NCBI RefSeq assembly: GCF_025717005.1
Contig: NZ_JAOVZU010000007.1
Location: 62,001-126,000, forward strand
Direction: 5' to 3'
Length of the DNA: 64,000 nt
Origin: Actinotalea endophytica
GTDB taxonomy: Bacteria > Actinomycetota > Actinomycetes > Actinomycetales > Cellulomonadaceae
A program made the position numbers and the translations under genes. The notes below the pieces were generated by a model. It did no database searches and had not been told where the DNA came from. It was given only the letters and a program-made list of their open reading frames with translations. Positions 16,742 to 25,762 of this stretch are shown here, piece by piece. Every line of letters begins with the position of its first letter. The first letter of the stretch is position 1.

Positions 16742-19701
16742 GCGAACCCGACGCCCCGCACGGGCGGACGCCGGAGGCGGCCCCGACGCCGCTCGCGACC
16801 GCGATCCGGGCACGCTTCACGCGCCCCGGTCCCGTTGCCGCGCACGTGCGGCGGCCGCTGATCGGCCAGGTCGCGGCCCGGTCGGCCCGGTTCGGTGCGG
16901 CGGCCGGCCGCCCGCTGGCCGTGCGACGGTCCATCGGTGTGCCGGCCAGTGTCAGCGGCAGCCCGGCCGGCCTCGCGACCGTCCGCTCGCCGCGCTGGTG
17001 GCGGCCCGCGCACGACGCCGCCGACGGCGCGACCGCACCGTCCGGCAGCGCCCCGGACCGGGACCTCGTGGGGCGCTCCACGTCGAGCGGATCGACGTCG
17101 CCGCACACCGCCCTGCCGGCCCGCGGGCTCAGGCGTGCCGCACGTGGCGTACCCACCGAGTCGAACCACCGCCCCGGCAGTCTCTCCGTGACGACCGCCC
17201 CGAAGACCGTCCCGATGCGACTGCCGAAGGACGTCGCGGCCGCCGGGGCGATGATCACGCCGAACGATCGACATCGCCGGACGAGCTCACCGCGGCCCGA
17301 CAGCCGGGAGGGTTCGCCGGGGATGCCCACGGGGACCGGCACCACGCCCGGCGTGCCGCCACGCGGCACGCCGGCCGCGTCCCCGCACCTGGGCGACCGG
17401 CAGTCCGGCTCCGAGCCCGCCCGGGCACCGTCAGGTCGGGTCGGCGCTCCGGCCTCACCCCCGCCCGCGCCGCAGGTCAGCCGCTACCTGCGGCGCCGGG
17501 CCGCGGCGACTCGCGCGGCGCTCGGGGCCCAACCGGCCGTCCGGCGCAGCCCGGCACCGACCGCCGCCACGGCACCTGCGCCGGGTCGCGGTGCCGGTGT
17601 CACCGGCGCGGCATCCCCCGACGCCCCGGTGACACCGGCGCGGGCCGCCACCACCGGCACCGACCTGCCCGCTACGCCGAACGCGGCCCTTGCGAGCCCT
17701 GACGGTGCCGGTGACGAGTCGACCCCCCTGCACGGAGCCGATCGCGTCACCGGTCCGGCCGGCAGCGCGGAATCGGCCGGCCCGACCCCGGGCGGTTCCG
17801 TCGGTGCCGCTGAGACCCCCACCGTCCGCCGACTGCCCGCCGCACTCGACGCATCCCCCCGGGCGGTGACGGAGACCGGCCCGGCCGCCGCCACCGCTGC
17901 ACCGCTGCACCGCACGCTGCGCCGGGCGGCGGGCGCGCCCGTGCGGATCCGGGTCGCCGGTGCGGAGCCCGCGACCGCACCCCGCCTGTGGCGCAGCGCG
18001 AGCCCGGCGGCGGCACAGAGCTCCACCGACGCCCCCGCGGCACGCACCGCACCGGCTCCTGCCCCACCCGCGCCGACGGCACCCGCCGCGCCCACGGCAG
18101 CCCGCCGCACGGCGCCGACTCTCGGGTCGCGACCGGGACCGGGCGCACCGTCCAGCCCCTCGTCACCGGGTCCCGCGTCGTCCGCAGCCGCCGCCGGCGG
18201 AGCCACCGCTCCGCGACCCACGACCGGCCCTGGGGCCCAGGCCCCCGGAGCCAGCGCCCCCGGGGCCAGCGTTCCCGGAGCCGGCGCCCCCGGAACCACC
18301 GCTGCCGGACCCGCTGCTCCCGGACCCGCTGCTCCCGGACCGGCTTCCGAAGCCGTCCCACCGTCCGCGCCCGCGCCCGCCCCAGCTCGCGGCGCCGACG
18401 CGTCGCCGCAGGCCCCCGCCCCGACGGCTGCCGCGGCACGGGCTCCCGCCACGTCCCGGGTCCGGCGGTACACCGGCCTGCCGGTGGCCGCCGACCGGCT
18501 CACCGTGCGGCGATCCGCCGACGGCCTGCTCAGAACGGCTGCTGCGAGCGCCGGGCGGGCCGTCCGACCGGTGGCGGCCCGAGGCGAACGCACCGAACCC
18601 GCGCCCACAACCCGACCACGCACGGCACCGACACCGACCAGACCCACGCCCGCCGTCGACGCCCGTCCCCCGAGCGCCCCGTCCACCAGCGGCCCACTGG
18701 GGCCTCCGGCATCGCCGGACCGGTCCGCTCCTCCACCTCCGGTGAGCCGCACGGCGGCCACGCCCGTGCCGGCAGCCGCCGGACAGGTCGCCGATGCGAC
18801 CACGGCCGCGCGCGCCGTCACGTCCGCGGCCACGCCGTCCCGCGCGCCACTGGCCGGGGAGGCCGCACCCATCCGGCGCGCGACGCGGCCCGCGGCCGAC
18901 GTCCACGCCGGCTTCTGGTCGCTGGGCATCGTCGCCCCGCCCGGCGCCGCGCCACGGCCACTGGTCGGCACCCACCGCCGTGACGCCTCGCGCGGGCCGG
19001 GCGCGGGACGGGCCGCAGCGGCACCGAGCCCCACGCCGAACCGTGGTGGGCGCTCGCCGGGCGCACCCGGGGGCTCGACCCCTCCGGTCCGGCCGACCGT
19101 GCGCCGCACGACACCCGTGTCCCCTCCCGTATCGCCCGCGACCCCCGCTGCCTCGTCCCGCACGCCGTCCCGCACCGCTGCGCCCACCCGCCGGACGGGT
19201 GCGGCTCTGCGGCGATCGGCGACCGCGCCTCTGGAGCTGACCGGGGTGCAGCGCACGGCCGACCGCGCTGTCCTCCCGCCCCGTTCCGCGCCGCGCACCG
19301 TCGAGGCGCGCCCCGTCGAACCGCCGCACCCCGCCGACGCACCGACCATCCGCCGTTCCACGCCCGCCTCGGCCTCGGCGCCCCGCACCACCGCACCACC
19401 TGCCGGCGCCTCCGCGACCTTGCGCGCCCTGGTCGCCGCCGAGGCCGCCGGTGCCTTCACCGGCACCACGGGACAGCCGAACCCTCCGACGATCCGCCGC
19501 AACCGCGAGGGAGCCGACATGGCCGTGCCCACATCGAGCGAGTACGAGCCGGACGGCGACTCCCCCGACCTGGTCACGGCGGTCGCGGCCAGGCTCGTCC
19601 AGAGCGAGGAGCTGGTGGACCGGATCGTCCTGCGGGTCGAGGACCGGCTGGCCGAAGAGCTCGAGCGTCGCGGACGCACCCGCTTCCCGGGGGTCTTCTG
19701 A
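16738..19701 (+). CDS. Large disordered Pro/Ala/Arg-rich eCIS protein with repeated hydrophobic-Arg-Arg motifs
   Basis: 987 residues in the slot between tube 2 and the LysM protein. I do not recognise a domain over most of it. The chain is dominated by Ala, Pro, Thr, Gly and Arg, with about fifteen scattered short motifs of the form [VIL]RR[STA] (for example AVRRS, TVRRS, TLRRA, PIRRA, TIRRS, TIRRN) plus GVQRT. The only ordered part is the last ~45 residues: an amphipathic helix (LVTAVAARLVQSEELVDRI, then VLRVEDRLAEELERRG) ending in RFPGVF. It is coupled to both neighbours by overlaps (GTGA, TGATG), so it is made in step with the particle. It could be a length-determining, scaffold or cargo-binding protein; none of these is shown by sequence. 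Confidence 0.8.
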   Translation: MSEPDAPHGRTPEAAPTPLATAIRARFTRPGPVAAHVRRPLIGQVAARSARFGAAAGRPLAVRRSIGVPASVSGSPAGLATVRSPRWWRPAHDAADGATAPSGSAPDRDLVGRSTSSGSTSPHTALPARGLRRAARGVPTESNHRPGSLSVTTAPKTVPMRLPKDVAAAGAMITPNDRHRRTSSPRPDSREGSPGMPTGTGTTPGVPPRGTPAASPHLGDRQSGSEPARAPSGRVGAPASPPPAPQVSRYLRRRAAATRAALGAQPAVRRSPAPTAATAPAPGRGAGVTGAASPDAPVTPARAATTGTDLPATPNAALASPDGAGDESTPLHGADRVTGPAGSAESAGPTPGGSVGAAETPTVRRLPAALDASPRAVTETGPAAATAAPLHRTLRRAAGAPVRIRVAGAEPATAPRLWRSASPAAAQSSTDAPAARTAPAPAPPAPTAPAAPTAARRTAPTLGSRPGPGAPSSPSSPGPASSAAAAGGATAPRPTTGPGAQAPGASAPGASVPGAGAPGTTAAGPAAPGPAAPGPASEAVPPSAPAPAPARGADASPQAPAPTAAAARAPATSRVRRYTGLPVAADRLTVRRSADGLLRTAAASAGRAVRPVAARGERTEPAPTTRPRTAPTPTRPTPAVDARPPSAPSTSGPLGPPASPDRSAPPPPVSRTAATPVPAAAGQVADATTAARAVTSAATPSRAPLAGEAAPIRRATRPAADVHAGFWSLGIVAPPGAAPRPLVGTHRRDASRGPGAGRAAAAPSPTPNRGGRSPGAPGGSTPPVRPTVRRTTPVSPPVSPATPAASSRTPSRTAAPTRRTGAALRRSATAPLELTGVQRTADRAVLPPRSAPRTVEARPVEPPHPADAPTIRRSTPASASAPRTTAPPAGASATLRALVAAEAAGAFTGTTGQPNPPTIRRNREGADMAVPTSSEYEPDGDSPDLVTAVAARLVQSEELVDRIVLRVEDRLAEELERRGRTRFPGVF

Positions 19702-20357
19702 TGGCCGACGTCGAGAAGGCATTCCTGGAGACCGAGAGCGGCGACCGGCTGCCCTGCCTGTTCAACCCCGCCCAGCTCGCGATCAGCCGCAGCAACAGCT
19801 GGCGCGGCGACTCCATGCCGGGACGAGGCGTGCCCCGGCTGCGCTACGCCGGCGCGCAGTCCGGGACCATGGCCGTCGAGCTCTTCTTCGACACCACGAG
19901 CGACGGCAGCGACGTCTCGACGTACACCGGGAAGATCCTCGACCTGATGGAGGTCGACTACACGCTGCCCGGCGCAGACGAGGCGTCCGGTGAAGGCCGC
20001 CCGCCGTACGTGACGTTCCACTGGGGCGACCTGCACTCGTTCAAGGCAGTGATCCACCAGCTCGACCTGACGTTCACGTACTTCTCGTCGACCGGCACCC
20101 CGCTGCGCGCCACGATGAACCTCGTCCTGCGGCAGTACGAGAAGTCCAACGCCTTCGGCCGGCAGAACCCGACGTCCGGCACCCCTGACCCGCATCGGGT
20201 GCACCGCGTGCAGCCCGGCGAGACCCTCGACCGGATCGCAGCCAAGTACTACGGCGACTCGACCCGGTGGCGGGCGCTCGCGGTCGCGAACGGCATCGAG
20301 GACCCCCTGGCCCTGCGCCCCGGTGCGCTCCTGTCGATCCCCCGGTCGGAGGTGTGA
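19701..20357 (+). CDS. LysM-containing CIS tube/baseplate protein (Afp7-like)
   Basis: 218 residues, ATG overlapping the previous stop. The N-terminal ~150 residues match the CIS tube/baseplate-hub family (KAFLETESGDRLPCLFNPAQ, then VTFHWGDLHSFKAVIHQLDL and FTYFSSTGTPLRATMNLVL). The C-terminal ~50 residues are a LysM domain (HRVQPGETLDRIAAKYYGDS ... LRPGALLSIP). In contractile particles such as T4 (gp53) and Afp the LysM protein sits at the hub-to-wedge junction of the baseplate; peptidoglycan binding is not required for that role. Confidence 0.9.
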   Translation: MADVEKAFLETESGDRLPCLFNPAQLAISRSNSWRGDSMPGRGVPRLRYAGAQSGTMAVELFFDTTSDGSDVSTYTGKILDLMEVDYTLPGADEASGEGRPPYVTFHWGDLHSFKAVIHQLDLTFTYFSSTGTPLRATMNLVLRQYEKSNAFGRQNPTSGTPDPHRVHRVQPGETLDRIAAKYYGDSTRWRALAVANGIEDPLALRPGALLSIPRSEV

Positions 20358-20358
20358 C

Positions 20359-22131
20359 GTGGCCCGAGCACCGGAGATGTCAAGCTCCGTCATCATCCCG
20401 ACGATCAAGATCGACGGCGCCGAGATCTCCGACGCCCTGCTCGACACCCTCATCGAGATGCGGGTGCGGCGTGCCGTGCGGACCATCGGCCGATGCCTGC
20501 TGCGCTTCATCGACCACGAGTTCGAGCTGATCGACTCCGACCGGTTCAAGGTCGGCACGTCGATCCGGGTGGGCGTCATGGCCGCCGGCGACACGTACGG
20601 CGGCACACCTATCTTCGAGGGCACGGTCACCTCGATCGGCCAGCGTGCGGGCGACCAGGGCGGAGAGCTCGAGGTCATCGCCGAGGACGTCGCGTTCACG
20701 CTGAGCCGCCGAGCCGGAGCTGCGACGTACCTGAACACCAAGGCGTCGGACATCATCAGCCAGGTCGTCTCCCGCGCGGGCGCCACGCCGGACATCGAGG
20801 CGACAACGACGACGTACGCCTACACGCTGCAGACCGACACCGACCTCGCCTTCATCGACGAGCTCTGCCGTCGCAGCTCGCTCGACTGGCTGGCCGACGG
20901 AACGACCTTCCGCGCCTTCACGCCCGATCTCAACGCCAGCGCCGACCTCCTGCTCACCTATGGCGTCGATCTCCTGGAGTTCACCGCCAAGGCCTACAGC
21001 GATGCCCCCAGCACCGTCACGGTGCGCAGCTGGGACCACCTCAACAAGACCGAGGTCGTCGAGAAGGCAACGCTCCAGCGCACCCAGCTGGACAAGACCG
21101 GTCTGGGCCACCTGATCCCGGGGGACTCGGAGGAGGCGACCGTCCTCAGCACGAGATCCATGCCGGTGGACCAGTCGGAGGCGGGAGCACTGGCGGCGAT
21201 CGCGGCCGCCGCCACCGGTGGGGTGACGGTCCGGGGACGCTGCTACAACGCGCCCACGCTCGCACCCGGCACGATGGTGGAGATCGCCGGCGTCGGCAAG
21301 ACCGCCGGCGACTACTACGTCCGGGAGGTCGAGTACACCTTCCGTGGCGGCCGGGACCTGGAGGTCTCGTTCGTCGGCGGCGACCGGGAGGTGCCGAGCC
21401 TGGCCGGTGGCGAGGCCCCACGATCGAGCTTCGTCCACGACGGGCTCGTCGTCGGCGTCGTCTCCGCGATCGAGAACGACCCGGACAACGCCGGCCGCGT
21501 CAAGGTCTCGCTCCCGGGGCTCGAGTCGACCGTCGAGTCCCACTGGGCACGACTCGCCGTGCTCGGCGGCGGCGCGTCCCGCGGCATGGTGTTCGTCCCC
21601 GAGGTGAACGACGAGGTCCTGGTCGGCTTCGAGGGCGGCGACGTCCGCCGGCCCGTGGTGCTCGGCGGCCTGTTCGGCACCAAGGACACGATCCCGGCGA
21701 ACCTGGTCGGGAACGGCAAGGTCGAGAGCCGCCGGATCACCTCCCGGCTCGGGCACGTCGTCGAGCTCTCCGACGGTGCCGGCGCCAACACCCAGCACAT
21801 CAAGCTGGCGTTGGCGGGTGAGGCGATCAGCCTCCGCCTCGGCAAGGACCGTTCCGACCTCAAGCTGCCCACGAACGTCCCGCTGAAGATCACCGTCGGC
21901 AGCTCGTCGATCGAGCTCGACGGGAACGGAGCGATCACGGTGTCCGCCGCCACCGATCTCACGCTCAAGGCCGCCAACAACGTCTCGATCGAAGGCACGA
22001 ACGTCACGCTCAAGGCCACCGCGAAGGTCTCCGCGTCCGGCACCCAGGCCGAGCTGAAGGGCGACGCCACGACCACCGTGCAGGCCTCGGGCATCACCGC
22101 CGTCAAGGGAGGGATGGTGCAGATCAACTGA
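20359..22131 (+). CDS. VgrG-like spike/hub protein (gp27-gp5-like)
   Basis: 590 residues. GTG 20359 has GGAGG six bases before it and follows the LysM stop by one base; ATG 20377 is an in-frame alternative. The N-terminal ~350 residues form a hub domain of the gp27/GPD type. The OB-fold follows (GLVVGVVSAIENDPDNAGRV, HWARLAVLGGGASRGMVFVP, EVNDEVLVGFEGGD), and the C-terminus is a beta-helix-like repeat (SAATDLTLKAANNVSIEGTN...). Trimers would cap the tube and carry the PAAR tip encoded at 42 kb. Confidence 0.94.
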   Translation: MARAPEMSSSVIIPTIKIDGAEISDALLDTLIEMRVRRAVRTIGRCLLRFIDHEFELIDSDRFKVGTSIRVGVMAAGDTYGGTPIFEGTVTSIGQRAGDQGGELEVIAEDVAFTLSRRAGAATYLNTKASDIISQVVSRAGATPDIEATTTTYAYTLQTDTDLAFIDELCRRSSLDWLADGTTFRAFTPDLNASADLLLTYGVDLLEFTAKAYSDAPSTVTVRSWDHLNKTEVVEKATLQRTQLDKTGLGHLIPGDSEEATVLSTRSMPVDQSEAGALAAIAAAATGGVTVRGRCYNAPTLAPGTMVEIAGVGKTAGDYYVREVEYTFRGGRDLEVSFVGGDREVPSLAGGEAPRSSFVHDGLVVGVVSAIENDPDNAGRVKVSLPGLESTVESHWARLAVLGGGASRGMVFVPEVNDEVLVGFEGGDVRRPVVLGGLFGTKDTIPANLVGNGKVESRRITSRLGHVVELSDGAGANTQHIKLALAGEAISLRLGKDRSDLKLPTNVPLKITVGSSSIELDGNGAITVSAATDLTLKAANNVSIEGTNVTLKATAKVSASGTQAELKGDATTTVQASGITAVKGGMVQIN

Positions 22132-22574
22132 TGGACGCCTACCACCCGCAACCGTCGGCCCGCGCGACGGGCGCCGACCCGAGCTTCATCGGGCGCGGCT
22201 TCAGCTGGCCGCTCGAGGTCGACCACCGCGGCGCCATCCGGCTCACCGAGGGCAGCGAGGAGCTCGACCGCGCGATCCGGGTGATCCTGCTCACCGCACC
22301 CGGCGAGCGCCTGATGCGCCCGCAGTTCGGCTGCCGGATCTGGGACCTGCTGTTCGAACCCGTCACCCCGAACCTGCTCGGCCTGATCTCCCAGGCGGTC
22401 CGCGACGCCCTCGCCCAGTGGGAGCCGCGCGTCGAGGTCGAGGACGTCCGGCCCGTGCAGGACAACGACGACAGCGCCCTGGTCCGGATCGCGATCCGCT
22501 ACCGGGTCAAGACGACCAACGACCGCCGCAACCTCGTCTACCCGTTCTACGTGATCCCCCGCGAGGAGACCTGA
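22131..22574 (+). CDS. gp25-like baseplate wedge protein
   Basis: 147 residues, with TGATG overlap from the spike gene. The gp25/GPW family is clear: GRGFSWPLEVDHRGAIRLTE, then RVILLTAPGERLMRPQFGCR and IWDLLFEP. gp25-like proteins nucleate the sheath on the baseplate. It overlaps the baseplate J gene by one base (TGATG), consistent with wedge proteins being made in balance. Confidence 0.94.
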   Translation: MDAYHPQPSARATGADPSFIGRGFSWPLEVDHRGAIRLTEGSEELDRAIRVILLTAPGERLMRPQFGCRIWDLLFEPVTPNLLGLISQAVRDALAQWEPRVEVEDVRPVQDNDDSALVRIAIRYRVKTTNDRRNLVYPFYVIPREET

Positions 22575-24520
22575 TGCCGATCCCTCCTCCGAACCTGGAC
22601 GACCGGTCCTTCCAGGACATCGTCGACGAGACCAAGCGCCTCATCCCGCGGTTCACGCCCGAGTGGACCAACCACAACGTCTCCGACCCCGGCGTCGCGC
22701 TGATCGAGCTCTTCGCCTGGATGAGCGAGATGGTGCTGTTCCGGGTGAACCAGGTGCCCGAGCGGCTCTACGTGCACTTCCTCAACCTCGCCGGGATCGA
22801 GCCGTTCCCGCCGTCGGTCGCGCACACCGACGTGACGTTCTGGCTCTCGGCTCCCCCGGAGCGACCCGTGGTGATCCCGCTGGGCACCGAGGTGACCACG
22901 TCGACGAGCGCGACCGACGCGGTCGTCTTCTCCACCGTGCGGGAGGCCGTGGCAGCCACGCCCCGGCTGACCGCCGCGCACTCCAGCCGCGCCCGTGACG
23001 AGCAGACCGTCGACGGCCGGGAGGACCTCGCCTATCCCGGGAGCGCCTTCACCTGCTTCGGCTCGACCCCGGTGCAGCCCGGCGACGCGGCGTACCTCGG
23101 GTTCGACGGCTCCCTCGCCGGCATGGCCCTGCAGCTGAGCGTCGAGGCGACCGCGCAGGGGATCGGTGTCGACCCGTTGAATCCTCCGCTCGCCTGGGAG
23201 GTCTGGACGGGTGAGGCCTGGACCGCGGTCCGCGTGCAGTCCGACACGACTGGCGGCCTCAACCGGAACGGCGAGATCGTGCTGCTGGTGCCCGACTCGC
23301 ACGCGTCGCTCATGCTCGCCGGCACGGTCGCGTACTGGCTGCGCGTGCGCCTGCTCCGACCGGCGCCCGGGCAGCCCACCTACCAGGCCTCGCCCCGGCT
23401 CGAGAGCATCCGCCCGGCCGTGGTCGGCCTGACCGTTCCGGCCGAGCACGCGCGACGGCTCGGGGCGGAGAACCTCGGCCGGTCGACCGGTGTCCCCGCG
23501 CAGGAGTTCAAGGTCGGGTCGGTGCCGGTCGCGGCCCGGCGCGACGGCGAGGTCGTGCGCACCGTGACCCCGACCGGGTCGACCGAGTGGACCGAGGTCG
23601 AGGACTTCTCCGCCTCGGGCCCCGGCGACCACCACGTGGTGTGGGAGTCGGCCACCGGCGTCGTGCGGTTCGGGCCGCGCGTGCGCTACCCGGACGGCAC
23701 GGTTCGCCAGCACGGCGCGATCCCGCCCGACGGCGCGGTGGTGCAGGTCAGCGGCTACCGCTCCGGTGGCGGGGCGGCAGGCAACGTGGGCGCCCGGACG
23801 CTGACCGCGCTGCGCTCGACGCTGCCGTTCGTCGCGAGCGTCGTCAACGAGCTGCCCGCGTCGGGTGGCGTGGACGCCGAGACGGTCGCGGAGGCCAAGG
23901 TCCGCGGTCCGCTCTCGTTGCGCACCGGCGAGCGCGCCGTGACGCCCGGGGACTTCGAGCGGCTCACCCGCGAGGCCTCCGTCGAGGTGGCCCGGGCCCG
24001 CTGCCTGCCCGGGACCGAGACGTCCAACGGTGCCGTCCGGGTGCTCGTGGTCCCGCACGTCCGGACCGGGCCCGAGGCCCACACGATCGACGACTACGCA
24101 CTGTCCGCTCCGCTGATGCGGACCATCCGCGACGTGCTCGAGGAGCGGCGCTGCGTGGGTGTGGGGGTCGAGGTCGGGACGCCGTTCTACCAGGGCGTGA
24201 GCGCAGCCGTCCTGGTGCGCGCACTGCCCGGCCGCCCGGCTGCACTCGTCCGGCAGCGCGTGATGAGCGAGGTCGACCGCTATGTGAACCCGCTGACCGG
24301 CGGTCCGGCCGGCACCGGCTGGCCGTTCGACACCGACCTGACCGCGGCCGAGCTGGCCCAGCTGATCGAAGCCGTCGAGGGCGTCGAGCGGGTCGAGGAG
24401 GTCCAGCTGTTCGCGTACGACCTGCGCAACCGGCGTCGGCTGGGCAGCGGGCAGGACTTCCTGCACCCCGAGCCGCACACGCTGTTCCTGTCGGCCGAGC
24501 ACCGGGTGGTCGTCCGATGA
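22574..24520 (+). CDS. Baseplate J/gp6-like wedge protein (Afp11/12-like)
   Basis: 648 residues from ATG 22574. Baseplate J-type landmarks include the N-terminal VSDPGVALIELFAWMSEMVLFRVNQVPERLY and the later RTGERAVTPGDFERLTREAS plus GVGVEVGTPFYQGVSAAV. It forms the main wedge ring that holds the baseplate together and triggers contraction. Only one such gene is seen, where many eCIS loci have two (Afp11 and Afp12). It may combine both roles, or the second may be the next gene. A 49-bp gap with no gene separates it from the tail protein I gene. Confidence 0.92.
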   Translation: MPIPPPNLDDRSFQDIVDETKRLIPRFTPEWTNHNVSDPGVALIELFAWMSEMVLFRVNQVPERLYVHFLNLAGIEPFPPSVAHTDVTFWLSAPPERPVVIPLGTEVTTSTSATDAVVFSTVREAVAATPRLTAAHSSRARDEQTVDGREDLAYPGSAFTCFGSTPVQPGDAAYLGFDGSLAGMALQLSVEATAQGIGVDPLNPPLAWEVWTGEAWTAVRVQSDTTGGLNRNGEIVLLVPDSHASLMLAGTVAYWLRVRLLRPAPGQPTYQASPRLESIRPAVVGLTVPAEHARRLGAENLGRSTGVPAQEFKVGSVPVAARRDGEVVRTVTPTGSTEWTEVEDFSASGPGDHHVVWESATGVVRFGPRVRYPDGTVRQHGAIPPDGAVVQVSGYRSGGGAAGNVGARTLTALRSTLPFVASVVNELPASGGVDAETVAEAKVRGPLSLRTGERAVTPGDFERLTREASVEVARARCLPGTETSNGAVRVLVVPHVRTGPEAHTIDDYALSAPLMRTIRDVLEERRCVGVGVEVGTPFYQGVSAAVLVRALPGRPAALVRQRVMSEVDRYVNPLTGGPAGTGWPFDTDLTAAELAQLIEAVEGVERVEEVQLFAYDLRNRRRLGSGQDFLHPEPHTLFLSAEHRVVVR

Positions 24521-24569
24521 GGACCCGGTCTCGTCGCGCGCCCGGACGGCCCCGGACAGGGGGTCGGCG

Positions 24570-25109
24570 ATGAGCCGCGACCAGTGGCTGCTCAACCAGC
24601 TCCCGGTCGGGATGCTGGGCGACGACTTCTTCACGCGGTTCGTGTCGATCTTCCAGGCCGAGGCAGGCACGCTCACCGCGCATGCCGACAACCTCCCGCA
24701 CCTGGCGGACCCGACGCTCACGCCGCCGGCGATGCTGCGCTGGCTCGCGACCTGGATCGGGACCACGAGCATCGATCCCGACCTGCCCGAGGAGACCCAG
24801 CGACGCCTGGTCACGACCGCGTCGCGAACCCTCGCCCGGCGCGGCACGCTGGGGTCGCTGGAGGTCGTCCTCGGACTGTTCTCCGGCGGGCCGGCGTTCG
24901 TCGAGGACGGCGGCGGCGTCTGGGGCGAGGGCGAGGCCCCGCCCGACCACGCGTGGGTCGTCATGCGGGTCGAGTCCACCGGGACCCTGTCGGACGCGGA
25001 CTTCGTGACGCTGGTCGCGGACCACATCCCGGCCCACGTCCGGGCCGAGCTGTGGGTGGGCGACCGGCAGATCTGGCCGCAGCCCACCGTGGGGGTCCGC
25101 CATGACTGA
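24570..25109 (+). CDS. Phage tail protein I-like (P2 gpI-type) baseplate protein
   Basis: 179 residues, ATG with GGGGGTC upstream. It resembles the P2 gpI family in order and motif: MLRWLATWIGTTSIDPDLPE, ETQRRLVTTASRTLARRGTL, GSLEVVLGLF, and a C-terminal DHIPAHVRAELWV. These proteins sit on the periphery of the baseplate and in phages connect to tail fibres. No fibre gene follows; instead an 8-bp overlap leads into the zinc-ribbon membrane protein, which suggests the wedge may contact that protein. Confidence 0.88.
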   Translation: MSRDQWLLNQLPVGMLGDDFFTRFVSIFQAEAGTLTAHADNLPHLADPTLTPPAMLRWLATWIGTTSIDPDLPEETQRRLVTTASRTLARRGTLGSLEVVLGLFSGGPAFVEDGGGVWGEGEAPPDHAWVVMRVESTGTLSDADFVTLVADHIPAHVRAELWVGDRQIWPQPTVGVRHD

Positions 25110-25674
25110 GACCGACCCCTGGTCGAGCGGCCCGGTCGGACCTGGACCCGCCGCTCCGGTTCCCCGGCACAGCGCGTTCGCCCCGGAGCGTCCCGCGGCG
25201 GCCGACCCGTCGGTGTCGTCGGGGTCGGACGAGACGACGATCGTCTGCCCCGAGTGCGGCACGCCGACGGTGGTGGACCTGTCCCGGCGCGACTCCGACG
25301 ACTTCTGCCCGCGCTGCGACTACCCGCTGTTCTGGGCCCGTCCACGCGACCGCTCCGAGGCGCCGCCGGAGGACACCGACGGCTACCTGCGCCGGGCCCC
25401 CGGAGCGTCCGGGAACACGTTGACCGCGACCATGCCGTGCCCGGAGTGCGGTGAGCTGAACGACCCGACCGCCGACGTCTGCGTGCGGTGCGGGGCCGAC
25501 ATGAACCCGGCCCCGCCGCCCGAGCCGGAGCCGCTCCCGGTGCCCGAGCCGGCGGTCATCGTGCTGCCGGAGCCGATCCGCGAGGCCGACCCGCCGCAGC
25601 CGTTCCCGTGGTGGTGGTTCGCGGCGATGGCTGCGCTCGCCGCGACCGCGTGGCTGATCGGCGCACTCTGGTGA
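25102..25674 (+). CDS. Tail-anchored double zinc-ribbon protein, last gene of the eCIS structural operon
   Basis: 190 residues, ATG overlapping the tail protein I gene by 8 bp. Two four-cysteine zinc ribbons are visible, CPEC...CPRC (Cys 49, 52 and about 69, 72) and CPEC...CVRC (about 113, 116, 127, 130). A Pro/Glu linker and a single C-terminal transmembrane helix (PWWWFAAMAALAATAWLIGA, about 168-189) follow. No signal peptide exists, so the ribbons should face the cytoplasm and the last residues the membrane. Placed where fibre genes usually lie, it is a candidate adaptor holding the baseplate to the inner face of the cell membrane. That role is inference. Confidence 0.85.
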   Translation: MTETDPWSSGPVGPGPAAPVPRHSAFAPERPAAADPSVSSGSDETTIVCPECGTPTVVDLSRRDSDDFCPRCDYPLFWARPRDRSEAPPEDTDGYLRRAPGASGNTLTATMPCPECGELNDPTADVCVRCGADMNPAPPPEPEPLPVPEPAVIVLPEPIREADPPQPFPWWWFAAMAALAATAWLIGALW

Positions 25675-25680
25675 AGCCTC

Positions 25681-25704
25681 CGGCCGTGCGCTGAGCGCCG
25701 GCCG
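25681..25704. terminator. Strong hairpin between convergent eCIS operons
   Basis: CGGCCG-T-GCGC-TGA-GCGC-CGGCCG gives a 10-bp stem with one bulged base and a 3-base loop, six bases after the zinc-ribbon gene stop and 58 bp before the stop of the giant membrane protein gene. It is a likely bidirectional terminator. Confidence 0.6.
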
Positions 25705-25762
25705 ACGACCCACCGCCGGCTACGTCCACGGCCGGCACGACGACCCCGGCCACGGGTAGCGG

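Noticed and set aside
17484-20795. A 1100-residue minus-strand open frame opposite the structural eCIS genes
   Set aside because: It is antisense to genes with clear homology (LysM, the disordered protein and part of the spike gene), has no domain and low-complexity composition, and reflects GC-rich third positions.
13501-25674. Prophage or type VI secretion cluster
   Set aside because: There are no capsid, terminase, portal, integrase or lysis genes and no T6SS membrane complex (TssJLM) or ClpV. LysM, DUF6760, DUF4255, AAA+ ATPase and DUF4157 genes identify an eCIS.
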